NCBI RefSeq assembly: GCF_964355755.1
Contig: NC_092674.1
Span: forward strand, 20,674,001-20,734,000
Direction: 5' to 3'
Source: Antedon mediterranea
Taxonomy: Eukaryota; Echinodermata; Crinoidea; Comatulida; Antedonidae
Length of the DNA stretch: 60,000 nucleotides
Shown: positions 33,501 to 48,500 of the stretch, piece after piece
Position numbering within the stretch: position 1 is the stretch's first letter
How the letters are laid out: every line of letters begins with the position of its first letter
Notes under the pieces: model-generated
The model's input: the letters and a program-made list of their open reading frames with translations, nothing else
What the model was told of the DNA's origin: nothing
The model's database searches: none
Translations under genes and position numbers: made by a program

Positions 33501-36500
33501 ATTGTACATAATGTATATGGCATATAATAGGCACAACTCAGCACTATAAGTGTATATGCATCATGTCATAGGATGGCGTACATCAGCTTTTTACGATCGT
33601 ATGTTAACGTACGTGCATGTTTAAAAAATGTTAATTTCATTAAAATGATAAAAATGATCACCTATAATTCGTCAAAGTGACGAATTAAATTCTAGTTGAT
33701 TTTGTTTATGTAAATATATTAAAAAATCATAGTATATTACAGATTAACATGTTACTATAGAGGTGTTTGTTACATACACGGGGAATCACTGTGGATGCTT
33801 GATCCAATGTCTTCAGTAGTAGAGTCGTGTAATTTCAAACATTCTGTTTTTCCTTCTTCAGGCTGATAAAACCCTCGTGGACATTTCTGACACATTGCAG
33901 GCAAGTTATCATTTCCACGGTATGACCCAGGAGGACAGTTCACTAAAGACAAATATATGAATGATATAATATAGACTTTTTTCATCATAACAATCGTAAA
34001 ATACGAAATTGGACGGTAAACTCCTTGACAGTTTTGTTGTTGACAGAGTTGTAATTAAATAGACCGACCTCAAGAGAGTCAATTCTGTCTAATTACAAGG
34101 TCACTTAGAAGCATCATCAATATTGTGTGTAATGTAATTTTTATTAAAGTAACTGTAGGTGGTCAAAGAAAATAAAATAAGATAAAATAACTGGTGACCA
34201 TATAATTTAAATATTATTTTCCAATTAGAATTTTTGAATATTTCAACTCACCACATATGTATCCATCATCGTGTGCATATTGAGTCTTTGGACATATTGG
34301 ACCATGTAAATCAGCATTAAATTCTATCAATTCAACAGCTTCACCTCTGAGATCAAATATGTCACCTGGTGTCAGCACGTTTTGAAGTTGAACAACTTTA
34401 GCGATGATACTGTCAATCTTGTCTTTCACTTTATACGCTGATTCTTGTCGACTTACATTTACCATATTAATGGATGTCATATTAGTACTTTTTATTTCAA
34501 ATGTTATCTGCCTTAGAAATGATTTGCCATTTGGAGTGAACTCCTGATAGTTGAGGCGCTCTATGTCTGGGTCATCACTACTAATGACTTTCTCAACAAC
34601 ATCGTTCAAAGATGCATTTGTTGAATTAGAGGAATCTACTCGGTAAAGTCCTATGGATATTTTGCTGGAGAACTCCGGCATGGATATGTCAAGAACGTGA
34701 AGTCTTGCGGGATTAGATAGCTTTTTTCCGTGGTTGTTTGATGCTTCACATACATACCATCCATCTTGGTTAAATGTTGGGCTTAATATCTCAATATTCG
34801 AGCCATTCTGACCTGGGATTAGTTCCATATCTGACGAAGAAGCCTGAAAGTACCATTGGTAGTCTGCCAGTGGCCGAGCGGACGCCTGACAAGTGAAATA
34901 TGCACCTTCAATATTACCATGTTCGATTACAGTGTCCTGCGGATGCTCGGTGATCAGTGGTGCAAATTCAACTGTGACATGAGATTGCAACGACGAAACT
35001 TTCGTAACTACATTGCTAGCCTGACATGTGTAAAGTCCAGAATTAGATGAATTTACTTGGTTTAAATGCAATGAGTTTGAATTCATTCCACTCAGTATTT
35101 GGCCATTAAACTTCCAACTAAATGTTGGCAATGGGTTTCCAGTGGCTTGGCATGTCAGAGTAATATTCTCTCCTTCAATGGTGGTTAATTTTGGCTCAGG
35201 GTGCTGAGTAATGATAGGAGCTTCTAAACATACATCATTATAGTCTTTAAGAAAAATAACCCGAGATAGTACAATCGTCCCACTTGTTTCTAATTCTTCG
35301 GAACTTGACAAATTACCATTCAGGAACGTTGATACATATTCATCGAGAGCGATGACATTCTGGTAACTCTCTGTACCTTCTGACAAATATTTTAAAGCAA
35401 TCAATTCCGCTGTTAAGCAATCATAAAACCCTTCGCAGTCAGTGATACCACTTGCATTACGAGTATATTGGTCCACAACAGTTTTCCATTTAGTCATCAA
35501 GTCAACCTCAAGTAATGCTTTGGTGTTGTTTGTTTTTCTCTTTGAAGAATCAATAACTTTCGATAACGCATTTTTCTCAACTCCATCACCTGTATTGGAC
35601 TCTTCTAAATCACTCATAGTTAAGTTAAAATATAACAATGCACTCGTATTTACATCACTCGGTGATACTGCTAGTGATAGATTGTACATGTAATCATTCT
35701 GAAACTTTGTTTCCAGCGCTTGTGCATTAGCAACTTTACTGTCATTTAGAATTTCTAGAAGTGTTTGGAACGAATGTTCAATAAAACCCAGTATGCTGTT
35801 ATAGTCTGTGCACCTCTCTTCGTTTTGAATAACGTGTTGATCTCGAGAAAGGCTGCTTGTAATATTGTGATTCAGTGAGTTGTTCATCAGATTATAACTT
35901 ATCCTTTGCATCGGGGGCTGTTCAATAATTGCATTAGTGTCACGTCTATTACGATGTCCAAAACGTCTTTGGGTCACTCCTCTTCTTCTTCTTACTGATC
36001 TTGTTACGTCACCAAACAATTCTTCCGTAATAAAAAGTGCAGCATTTTCAATAGAATAATTTAAATTGTTGGAATCAATAAATACTTGAATCTGCACAGG
36101 AGTAGATGACAACGTTATATAACATAAAAATGGAATCACGGAAGTGTCTTCTTCAACTAGATCAATGTTAAAGTGAAGTTTCTTTAACTCTAAACTTTCT
36201 TCAAGTGATCCGTTTATTTGATGTTGCTTTATATTAAGTCCTGCTTCAACATCTCTTCGTATTTTGTTCAATGCATCCTGGGAATTGTTGAAATGTTTCT
36301 TTAGTATCATAACCCTGTCTGATACTTCTTTTTGCTGGTTCAATGCATCATCGAGATCGATTAGTGCTTCGTTCAATACTGCCTCTGCAACTGATGCACG
36401 TAAAACAGCATCATCAAACTCTTTAATTGGTACAGCAAGGCTATGAGTTTCTTGTTTTATCTGATCAAACGCTCGACTTCGTTGTTTTCGGCATTGTTCA

Positions 36501-39500
36501 TTTTCTCGTACACAATTGGCGTCCGGGATATGCACGCTGCAAGGAATATCTTCTGTTTGAAACTTTTCAATTTGACCTATAACTTCTTTCCTAGCACATG
36601 TACTACATGACTGGAACGTAGCTGTTACTAAAACAGTTTTTTGACATTCCTCACAACATTCACCTTTTGAATAGGAATCTCGAGTGCCCTTCTTTATGGA
36701 AATTATAAATGCTATTGTATCTATTACTGCGCTAACAAATCTTTTCAATACAAGATTAACCGCAGCAGTAACAAGCTTTATAGGGTTGAAACTAATGGTT
36801 TTGACGGGCGTTGGTATATAACAAATATCACAGCAGCCGGTCGTCTCAGTAACAACTGTTGATTCATTTTTCTTAATACAACATTCATATGGAACATATC
36901 CGTACACATCTTCTACGTAGGTAACAAGTTTACTTCCGGGTAGACATACACCACTGCATTCATGTATTTCACATACATTGGCCAGGGCTTCTTCTAATTC
37001 TCTTGTATCATGGCTTGAATCTTCAAGTGTTTGGCGTGCTCTTTCAAGTGCGTTGTTTGCAGCATCCAAACTTTTCAAAGCGGACTCATGTTTCTTGCTA
37101 GCTTTGGCGAAGTTATCAATTTGATTGACTTCTTCCTTCAAGGCATCCCGTAATGTTGATGTTGCAATTTTGAGAGAATTTGAAGCTTGGCCAAGTCTTC
37201 GTTCGCTGTCGTCAACTGATTTTTGCGATAAAGAGATGATTTTGTTTTTCAGTGTTCTTCCTAATGATAATGGGCCTTCAACTGCTGCTTTTCCATTTAC
37301 AGAAATCATCATCGACTCAAACCGTGTCATTCTTGATGTAGCGTTACCAATCACATCAAACAAACCCCAAAGTTTACCAGAAAACCCTAAATAAATCTCA
37401 TCCATTGTCAGGTGCATAGTTGTATCTTGTTCAATTCCAAGTAGTTGTATGTACACTGGTATATTTCCTATCCAATAATTAACGTTGCATGCAAATGATA
37501 ATCTTAATTGCGATCCTGCCGGAACATGGATGAATTGATTTAGTGTTTGAGTAATAAAGTACTCTCCTATCATGCAGACATTAGAAACTGGTTCATTCAT
37601 CTGGTGTTGGTCGATGAGGTGTAGACAATTGTTAAATGAATTGAAAACGTTTATCTCCAACGAAGGAAAACAGAGATGTTTTGACAAACATATGCTGGAA
37701 TTAATGCGAAAACCAGACCCTGATGTACTTTCATGAACGAAAAGATTCTGAACTTCTACAAGAACTCGGTTACTAAGATGCTCTATTCTAGCTGTAACAT
37801 TAATAAGATCAGTTTGCAAATTACTTTTATCACGGCTGCTGGACAGTTTGTCATTAACATTCCAAAGTGTATTTATAATAAATTTACACTTTACACGTAA
37901 CTCAGCCAGAGACATAGCAATCTGTTTCAAATCTTTTTGAGTTAACGCTTGGAAATACTGATTAATATTGTAATTTAAATCCTTGACTGTAGATAGCAGA
38001 TTATAATAAAAGACGTCAAATTCAACAGTCATTAGTTGTTCACATAACGCTTTTAGTTGAGGTGGAATGTTACGAAAACCATTTATAATTTCTGTCATAT
38101 TGCTAAGATCTGATGGAATGTCAAGCTTCGGTGACAAATCATAATCCACAAACACTTCTATAGAAGATGCATGAGTCTTGAGCAGCCAGGAAAAGGGTGT
38201 GTCATCAAAAGATTCAAAAGATGTAGATGATTCCATTGTTATCCCTCGATCATGAGACAAAGGTTCATCTACAAGAAAACCTAAATTATAAACACATTTA
38301 ACTATTAAAGAATATCTATTGTAATTATTAGAAGCAAAGACAGTATTTCACAATGATATTGGCAGGTAAATAATAATCTGACAACTGTAAATAAAACTTA
38401 CCACCAACACTGACGTACAAACTCGGCCTACCAGCATTATTTGAGATGAAATTCAATACTATGTCTTCACCAAGCATCTTCCAGAATAAGATAATTTTGG
38501 AATATCCGAATTGATGCAACACCAAGCGTTGTATAAATAGATGACTGAATAACTAGAAAATAACATACATACTAAAATGATTTAGGGGAAAAAGGTTGTA
38601 GGACAATTAGCTATTTAAAGCTACCAATTATTTATTGCAACAAGGACAATTTAAGGAAAATGCCTACCTGTGCTACATTTTCTAGGGAAACTTGAACATC
38701 TCCACTACCTTCGACTTTAGCAGATACTGTGTTGTTGATGTAGTAGGAGTATTGCAAATTCATCAAGATGCTAACTTCATCACCTTCATTGTTATAATTA
38801 ACATTTGGATTATGCATACCATTTTTTGAAAAAGCCAGGAAATTGACATTAACTTCAAAGGAACCATCATATTCTATATTCCTGATGTAACTAGAAATAT
38901 CTCGTGAACCTTCTGGAAATACCATCATTACTTCTCCAGTTGTCATTGTGCACATACCCACTATAAAACAGTACTTTCCTTTGAACGATGGTTGTGCCAA
39001 AGATACATGTCTGCCTCCAATCATCAATTCTGCCTTCGAGAGTAATAAGACAGAGTACTGGCCATCACTCACGACGGGTGCAGCTTCACACCACTCAATC
39101 GATTTAATTTCAGCTCCAAAAAGACTCAATGCTGAAAAAGATGCTGTAGCATCCATTGGATCTATGTCAACGGATATAAACGTTATCCAATCTGGGAAGA
39201 CATTTTCAAGTTGACCTGTGTAATTGCGATACAGAGAATTATACCGAACAAAATATTGAATATCATCTAATGTTATGGCTTTACTTTGGCAGTTGTCATT
39301 TTGTAACACTGTCGACATGCTACTTGTTACTATATCTCCGTTAAGACTAAGTGGTAATTCAAACATTCCTGTTGCCAGCGATGTAATTCCTTTGGTCTCA
39401 ACAGCAAAGTTGTTTTTATTTGTCCATTTGTTAGTAGATACATAATATTGTCCTGTGCACGTTGAATAATTCGATAGTACAAAACAACCTGATGGTAATC

Positions 39501-42500
39501 GATAGCCTGGTGTAAACATAGTGTCCACATTGTGTGAGCTGTTCTTTAAAACGAATATATTGTCATGGTGTGGTGTAAGAAACGCTGCTGCTTCCCGTCC
39601 TCTTAGGACATATGATATCTTCACAAAACCTTGTCTAACTCCATGAACCGAACACGTAAGGTTATTTAGTTTTGAAGAAAACGATAACGTGTCTGGCTCA
39701 ACAAATACCTTATCAGAATCTGTTTTGATAGTTAGATCAAGCGCTAGCTTTGGCTTAGCAAAAAATTTCAAATCATAAACATCTCCTACCCAAACATCAG
39801 GCCACTCTGGTGTTGTTACGAATCCTTCTGCGCATGTCTTTCCCGTATAACCAGTCCCAGAGCAGTCACATGTATAACCACCTACCGCATTTTGCGACGC
39901 CTGACAAACACCATTTACACATGGCGAAGGAGCACATACCTGGATTTCTAAAATAAAACAAGGTTTGTTGACATTTTTATTGGTATGATGATCTGGCTCG
40001 CTTCGCTCGCGTACCATCTAGGTCGTTCCCGCATATGGTTCTCGAATACACAGTAATTTCAGGGTAACAAAACTGGCGATTTCAAATGTACGTTCCGCAG
40101 GACTATAATACTATAATTGTCGTATACAGAAACGAATAAATAGACACGATGATTTATGTAGTCAACTAAAATTAGCACCCTGGGAATTACTTCCGAAGGA
40201 GAAATTTATCACAAAATGAGTCAACATTTTTGATTTGGACTCATTTAAAGAAATTTGTTGTAACATTAGGGTTGAGGGATGGGAAAGCGGATAGGTACAA
40301 AGAGGAACAATTTTTAAATATATTCTTTATCCACTCAGTAACGAAAGATTTTTTTCATGTTTTATACACCTATAAATAATATACCTCTAAATACAGTAAA
40401 ACATTTGCGATTTAATACTTTGTTAAAACTGTCACTGTCATAATCGATTGAAATATTAAAGTACATGTCACGATACACCACTACGACGTTTATATTGTTG
40501 GTAATTATTAATTAATACAAACGTTGAGAAGGAACTGTCAGTATAAAGTGTATGTGTATATAATAATGTGTTTATATATCTAACAGTAGAGCCTATCCAC
40601 AATCTCAGTAATAACGTTAATTTGTATATATTTTTATATTACATCCAACAGTACGAACATTCACAGTAAGAAATGTTCGATTCAAATGAGGACCAAAAAT
40701 AGTTAATAGGTACAGTATTTACAGTATTGCTCAAGTTTATTCTCAAAGGGCCCATATATTTACCAACCGTATGTGTTAAACCAAGGGCTCATAAATCTAC
40801 CTACTTGTGTTAAACCAAACTCTGGCAGACCGAGAGATTGGGATGTTCCATTCATCGCAAATCAATACATTTGTATAATCGTATATTAAATCTATCAAAA
40901 TAGTATTTTTTTAAGAAAATCGGCCTGTCTTCAACATTAAGATGCTGTACTCTAGCTGTTCAACGAATTTTCAGCTATTAAAAACAATTATCGTAGGAGG
41001 AGATATGAAAATGCCAAGCCTCCTCGCATTTTTGTGGCGGATATTTTTCAAGATGGACATCCATTAGACAGTGTATACCACGATCGGAAAACACCCCTAT
41101 TTGGGGCAAATCGTTGAACCTAAATTCATTTTAATCGTCAATAACTAATTATCTAACTTAATTTAATTAGTAAACAGGGTTACATCAGGTGGTTAAAATC
41201 AGTACCGAAAGTACGAACCAACTTTATATACCATCGAGTAAAAATTCTAGAAGTAAGGCGCGATTTACCGAATTTTGCCCTTACGTAAATTTATATATAG
41301 AAGCCCAGCGTCCTCAGTGTTTGCAGACGACACACGAGTAAAGCGGGCAATGTTATGATTTTCACAAGATCGGTCGGTAGCTAATTTTGTATCACCTTGC
41401 ATTATTTTGAAGTTCGGCACTTCCGTTTGTCCGTAGACATAAGTTTTATTTTCGAATTACGATTTCCATTTGTTGTATAAAATATGTAAGAAAATGTTAA
41501 TTCAATTGGTTTACAACATCTTACCAGAACATTTTGGAAAGGTGCTATTCCAGTTTCCAGATATTAGACATTCCGTCACAGTATTTCCTTCCAAGAAATA
41601 TCCGGAATCACAGCCAAAACTGCACTGACTTCTGACATCATTTTCGCATGGAAATTGGACGTAACCATTGCGAGGCGATGGAACTTTGGAACATAGAATT
41701 TCTACAAGACATTTACATAAAAGCACATTGTGTCAAGTATAAGTTTTAAAAACATAACAAACTAAAATGATTAGTTATAGTTATATTAATTTAATTCAAT
41801 TTGTGAATATTAACATTTTTAACATTGGCCACATCTCACAAACATTTTTTAAATCAAAGAGCAAGAAATTCCCCAATTGCTCTCAAGCAATATTAACCTA
41901 CATCCTTAATTTGTGGACATACAGTCGTAATTGTGTGTCTACTTAGGTAATTTCCTTATCAAATTAAGGAGCTTATTAAAGCATACATTAATGAATAGAC
42001 GGATATACATCAGGTTGAGATCAAATGTTTCATGTCTTTTGCCGACAGAGCACAGGCCGCCTACAAAATAAAAAAGGCTTCTTAGCGGCGCGCACATGGG
42101 GCGTAATTACCAACGAAAATCATAATGTATCCCAGTGCCAGTAGTATTGTGAATGTAGGCCTAAAGGAAGGAAAACGGCGATGATGATATGTGCACTAAA
42201 TCGCCGTGCGACATTCAATCATTCCCGATTGCCTTGTTGGAGTACAACAAATATCAGACTGGATATGTACACACTGTAGTATTAGGCCTAGTAGTACCGG
42301 TAGTACTAGTACAGTAAATAGTATACGGTAAATTGGGTCTACTTCCAAAACGAGCGTAGTAGTAGGGAGTAACGTATCGCCACTATACATAGCCAGTCAA
42401 CAGGTCAGGGATCGCAGGCCCGGTGATTGGCTGTGACGTAGATTACATAACCACTAGCATATCCAGGCACTACAATATAAATATAATTGCATCGATAATT

Positions 42501-45500
42501 AAGGAGATTCATGTAACAAGGCCATATACATGTCTGCAGTCGCCTGCGAAAATTTGAGTTAGTGTTTTCGACCGACCGACCAACCGAGCAACCGACAGAC
42601 ATAGTGAGATGTAGAGTCGCGTTTGCAAGCGACTAAAAACCACTGCTTAGCCATAATTATATTAAAAACACGTTTATTGTACTGCACACAACCAAACACG
42701 GTAACGACATACTTGGTCAAATGTATAATTACAGCATTTCGGCAACTTTTCATGTTCAAGAGTTAAATGATGTTTAATCTATTTTAGCCACATACCTTCA
42801 CAACTTGTTAGTTGGCCACTCCAAACACCGTTTGATAGACATTCTCTATCATCAGATCCCAATAAGCGATAATTCCATTTGCACTCAAAGACACACGTTT
42901 CTCCTGTTGTGAATCCAGTACACGAGCGATTGCCATCAAAAGGTACACCGATTTCAACACAAGGGTTTGCTGTTTTAATTAATACATAGCAATGTAATAT
43001 TAGTTTATAATAAATATAATAATTATTTCATAGAATTTTTTTATTGTTAATATTTCATTTCCTAAAAGATAATCAATAGGACACTAGCCGTGGCAAAAGT
43101 ACAAAAAGGGTTTTAAAAATGTATCATTGTTCGAATAACAACAATTATAAAGGAAGTTGAAGTGAGTTAAAAAACCATTTTCAGTACAGGTTCAAATCTC
43201 ACACGCACGCATTAGGTGAAACTCGGGCCTAAGTTTTCAGAGGCATTGGCCCACTTGAGGGTGCGGGAGCGAAAGGAGCGAATCCTCTAGTTTAAAGCAA
43301 AAAATAGTAAAATTGACTGAAAGCCAATGGGTTTTTTATTGAATAATAATAATAATTTATTTTTATAAGTGAAACATTATTTTTTTGAGTTTTTTACGGA
43401 AGTGACTAACTTAAAACAGCAAAATGGCATAATCAACATTTTAGTTTTTTTCCATCTTCATTTTTCATGTTTTTGGGGGACAATAGGCCTACATCTTAAA
43501 ATTACGCATTTGCAGTATGCAGTGAACTTCAGTCGTACCCGTGCAGCCTTTCATATCATTATCAAGTGTCCACCCTTCATGACAATCACAGCTGAAGCTA
43601 CCAATTGAGTTGGAACATTGTTGCGCACATTCGTCTATTCCAACAAAACATTCGTCAATATCTGATAAAATAAACAGACATGCGATGGCGTTTACATTAT
43701 TGTTTCCATGTATATTCTTAACAACTCAAAACATTTATTTTGTATGTTTGTTCTAATAGTTGAACTATCAAAACTTAATAAAATTGTTTGCATATTGGAA
43801 GAAACTTGATTAACCAACAAATACTACTAGGTGGTTGTGATGGTGGAAAGATACAGTACAACGTATAATAGTAATAATAGAAACATTACATATAGTACCA
43901 TTTATAAGCAGGAGCAAAAAATAAAAACACTTTAATGTATTTGTATACATTATATTTCATACCTTCACAATTGTATGAATCATATGCTTCATACCCTGCG
44001 TTACAAATACACTCAAAACTACCAGGTGAGTTTGTACAATTGTGACAATTAGCGTAGGAACATTCATCAACATCTAGAAAAAAATACATTGGCGATTAAA
44101 GAAATCATTATATGTATTTTGTGGAGACTGTTGATCAAGCCAGTTATTCACTTACTTACACAGTGGTTTCGTGAAGTTAATATTTCTGAACTGTTAATGG
44201 GATTTAAATCAAGACGAAAACTTGTATTGATATGTCAGAATAATAATTACTTGGTATTCGCCAACTGGGCCTCATTAGATAGCCAAGCCAAACGTATTGT
44301 TGAAACGAAAGTTGCCGATGTATCTGTGAGGACAAGAGAATCTTCTTAATGGGAAGGGCACTGTAATTCGCGGCTGCAGTCATAAAAGCGTGTGTTGTGA
44401 TTACATTACCTGTGCAGGTATTGGTGCCAGAATATCCATCGTCGCAAGAGCATCTAAATGTGCCATGAAGGTTTTCACAAAAGTGTTCGCAGTTACCATT
44501 GTTCGATAAGCATTCATTGACATCTATTATCAAAAGTAAAAAAAAAAGATAATTGAGAAAAGCGAAATATTACTAATCGTATTGTTTTCAAGATAAGCAA
44601 TCCCATAGCCAGTATTTTTTGTTTACAGTGGATTTGTATTTTCACAAAGGGGGAAAATCGTCGTAAACTGCTAGGCTAGAACATGTATTTGTCTTTTTAC
44701 TGTTACCTACGGATAAATTGGTGTCTGGTTTCAATGGTTTCAATTTATTTATCGAACACAAAAAGTAAAACAGGTGATAAAATAAGAAGTATTGTGAACG
44801 AAAGGAAGACCACTAAGAGCATTCTTCATTTGTCTTCCTCCTCTGCCTACGGGCTATATAAAATACACTTGGAATTGGCAATTTCTTCTATTCAAAGAAA
44901 AAGATACCAAAATGCCAGTTCGTTTTTTTTTGTGCCACGCTATGTGACACTGAAACATGCTCTTCTCCGTGATTCTAAGTGCCAAATGGATAAGAATGGA
45001 AGCAGCAAAATAAATGATAATTGAATATTGATAATGTTCCATTCCAGATTGAATACTCAAATCTAGTCGTGTCCACCTCGTTTTGAATGAACAGTCAAAC
45101 ACTAATAGAAATGTACATTCCATTGAACTCATGAAGAGTCATTGTTTTAATAATACAGTACTTACTGGTGGATACATTTTATCTAATTGATTCTATTTGT
45201 ATAATATTTAAATAAAATACAAATATTGAAAACCACTAAAAATAGATTTAGGTATTTTACCAATTTCACATCTATCGCCTTCATATGTATCGGGGCATTC
45301 ACAATTGTTAGGTCCTACACAGTTACCGTTGTTCTCACATGATGGATCGCAGATGGCTACAAAAAATACAAACTAATTTAAATGTGTTTAATATAATATT
45401 TCAAACATTGTTTTCAAACCTTTAAAGATGTACTGTCCCCAAATAAACATTAAATAAATCAGACTTTGGTTCTGTAGAAAAAATGAAACTATTAAATTAT

Positions 45501-48500
45501 ACAATGTTTTGCTTTAAATTAGGCCTACACCAGATAAGTACATTTTTTCGATCCAATTTGTGGTCAAAGTGGATAACTACTATGTGACATAAAAATGGCA
45601 TATTCAACAAAAATGTTTTTAAGAATGTTTTCTACATTGTACATCTTTGAAGGTTTGAAACGACATTGCATTTGCTCTCAACTCCGCCGTTTATTCTTTT
45701 TTGATTGAATTATTATGTATAATCACGTTATTCATGGCGAATTACGACGAGTCGTTTTCTATGTTTATATTATTACAGCTTTTACATTTTAAACAAGTTT
45801 TGATACTTATTATACAACTCTTTAGCCGACGTACGTAAACAATCCGTAAGCCTTGATAGTACATATCCATCCCGACACCCGCACTGAAATCCTCCAAACG
45901 TGTTGGTACAAACATGTGCACATCCACCATTATTTGTCCAACACTCATTTACTTGTGAAAAATGAAAAACATAATGGTTTTTAAATTCTTTTCTCTCCGT
46001 TATAGAAGAAGTATGCAATGGCTAATTCGTTCTAAAAAAATTATCATAAAATAATTACAATCCTGTTGGTGCAGTACCCGCTGCTTACTTGGGCTCGAAT
46101 CTAACCACTAGCCATCAGCGCAAGCTCGGTGGTCAAGAGGTATGAACGGCAGGCTAGTGATCTGGAGGTCGTGGGTTCGAGTCCCACCCGAGAACTACTT
46201 GCGAATTTTTTCGCAAGTATTCTCAAATGTACTTAGTATAAAGTACAAATTACGTCAGAGTTGGGCAAAACCTCTACAGTGCTTACTCAACTCCCTGACG
46301 CGAAAACTATAATTACAATCCGGTTGGTGCAGTACCCGCTGCTCACTTGGGCTCAAATCTAACCACTAGCCATCAGCGCAAGCTCGGTGGTCTAGAGGTA
46401 TGAACGCCAGGCTAGTGATCTGGAGGTCGTGGGTTCGAGTCCCTACCGAGAACTACTTGCGAATTTTTTCACAAGTATTCTCAAATTTACTTAGTATAAA
46501 GTAAAAATTACGTCAGAGTAGGGAAAAACATCTAATTACTCAACTCCCTGACGCAAAAACTATAATTACAATCCTGTTGTTGTAGGCAGTAGGCCTACCC
46601 GCTGCTCGATTCTAACCACTAGCCATCAGCGCAAGCTCGGTGGTCTAGAGGTATGAACGCCAGGCTAGTGATCTGGAGGTCGTGGGTTTGAGTCCCAAAA
46701 CTATAATTACAATCCTGTTGGTGCAGTACCCGCTGCTCGAATCTAACCACTAGCCATCAGCGCAAGCTCGGTGGTCTGGAGGTATGAACGCCAGGCTAGT
46801 GATCTGGAGGTCGTGGGTTCGAGTCCCTACCGAGAACTACTTGCGAATTATTTCGCAAGTATTCTCAAATGTAGCCTACTTAGTATAATGTACAAATTAC
46901 GTCAGAGTAGGGCAAAACATCTAATTACTCAACTCCCTGACGCAAAAACAATAATTACAATCACATTTCTAGTTGTAATTTTATTTATTTTATTTTTATT
47001 TATTCGACTTCTCACTAACTCAGTTAGTGAAGGATCTGGACCAACAGGTGGTAAACACCTCTAAAACGGTCCAGTCCCAATTTGCACAGTGGCTGTGTGT
47101 GACAGTGGCTGTGTTTGTGTGGACTAGTACACCGGGGTAACCCCCTACTCGTCTCGAAAGATGTACTAGGTTCTTTAAAGTGCGCATGAGCTATGTGTAC
47201 ACTGGACCTACGGTTTATAGTCCTTATCCGAGAAGACTCGTTCTACCACCAGAACCATGGAGCGAGTGAGCCTCGAACCCTTGCCGATGTTATGGTTACT
47301 TAATTACGGTTCCACTGTCTTAACCGCTCGGCCAGTGACTCACTAATAAATATAACATTCGTGAAACAACTAGGTCAAGGATATAATGTGTTAACGAAGC
47401 GACAACATTTAAGCTGCAAATACAGCCAAACATTCGCTAATCAATCATCTGATACACGAACGATATCATACCAGGGAATAAGTAAAATTCCACTTATACT
47501 TTATCATACCTAGCGACAACAGGTTGCATGCATTTGTAGACATGCATATTCTTTTGACACCAGCCTACAGCCAATGAACTGGTATTTTGAAGCGTTCCCG
47601 CTTAGGCCTACAAGCTTACAAGAGGTTTCAGCGACTTAATGTATTGATCTTTACAAGAACAATACACTAACAAACCACAAGTACACTGTTATAAAAGTAA
47701 AATTTCGATGTGACAATGGGTATATTTAACTGCTTTTTAAGTCTACTTACAATCAGCACATGCGTCTCCTACATAATGACCTTGACATTCACAATAATCT
47801 GGAACCGTGCACGTTCCATAAACACATGGTGGATTACACACAGCTATATAGTAAAAAATCAAAATATATCGTTGTAAATAATTTACTATCTTTACCTTGA
47901 TGAGAGAGCGCATCAATTTGATACAATGGCAGGACGCGATCCGTATTGAGAAGCATTTAGTTGGAAAATGTAAGATCTGAGTCCACAGTGCCATGAACAA
48001 TGTATCAATTCGTTGAAGTCGGCGCTATACAATAACTCGTACATTAAATTATATTACCTATGTTCACAGTTTTTGGTTCGGTTTGGTAACATTATTTACT
48101 CAACCAATAGAAATAACAGTAATAACTAACACCTTTTTTTAAAACAACTATAAGCCTATTTCATTTTTTTATACATACAAATACAATATAACATTCAAAT
48201 GCACGTCATTTTGTTTTCAGTACCTTATTTAGACACATTTTTAGCCTATTTGAAATTTTAGCAATTTATAAATTTTAAGGTTTTAGGAACATTCTAATGG
48301 TTTGAATCCTTTTAAAGCTGTTTTTAATCCTTTTAAAGCTGTTTTAAACTATTTTAATCTCCTGAATCCTATTCAATTTTAATACCTTGTCATTTTTACA
48401 CCGTGTTTCATAACTTATATTTTTTTTTGTGCAATTATGTGTGTGTACATAATATATTATATTGTATATCTATTTATTATTTTACTAATAATTGTCAATT

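Noticed and set aside
36661-36800. Hydrophobic segment in the giant exon as a second membrane anchor
   Set aside because: It is followed by many glycosylation sites, a furin-like site and Ig domains that must be extracellular, so a single anchor at exon 19 is more consistent; a structure prediction would settle it.
34856-37394. Several plus-strand frames of 60-89 codons within the giant exon
   Set aside because: Antisense shadows of the 4-kb minus-strand coding exon.
44683-45024. Plus-strand frame of 113 codons between EGF exons
   Set aside because: Lies in intron 8 of the large gene, has no recognised domain and no promoter or polyadenylation context.
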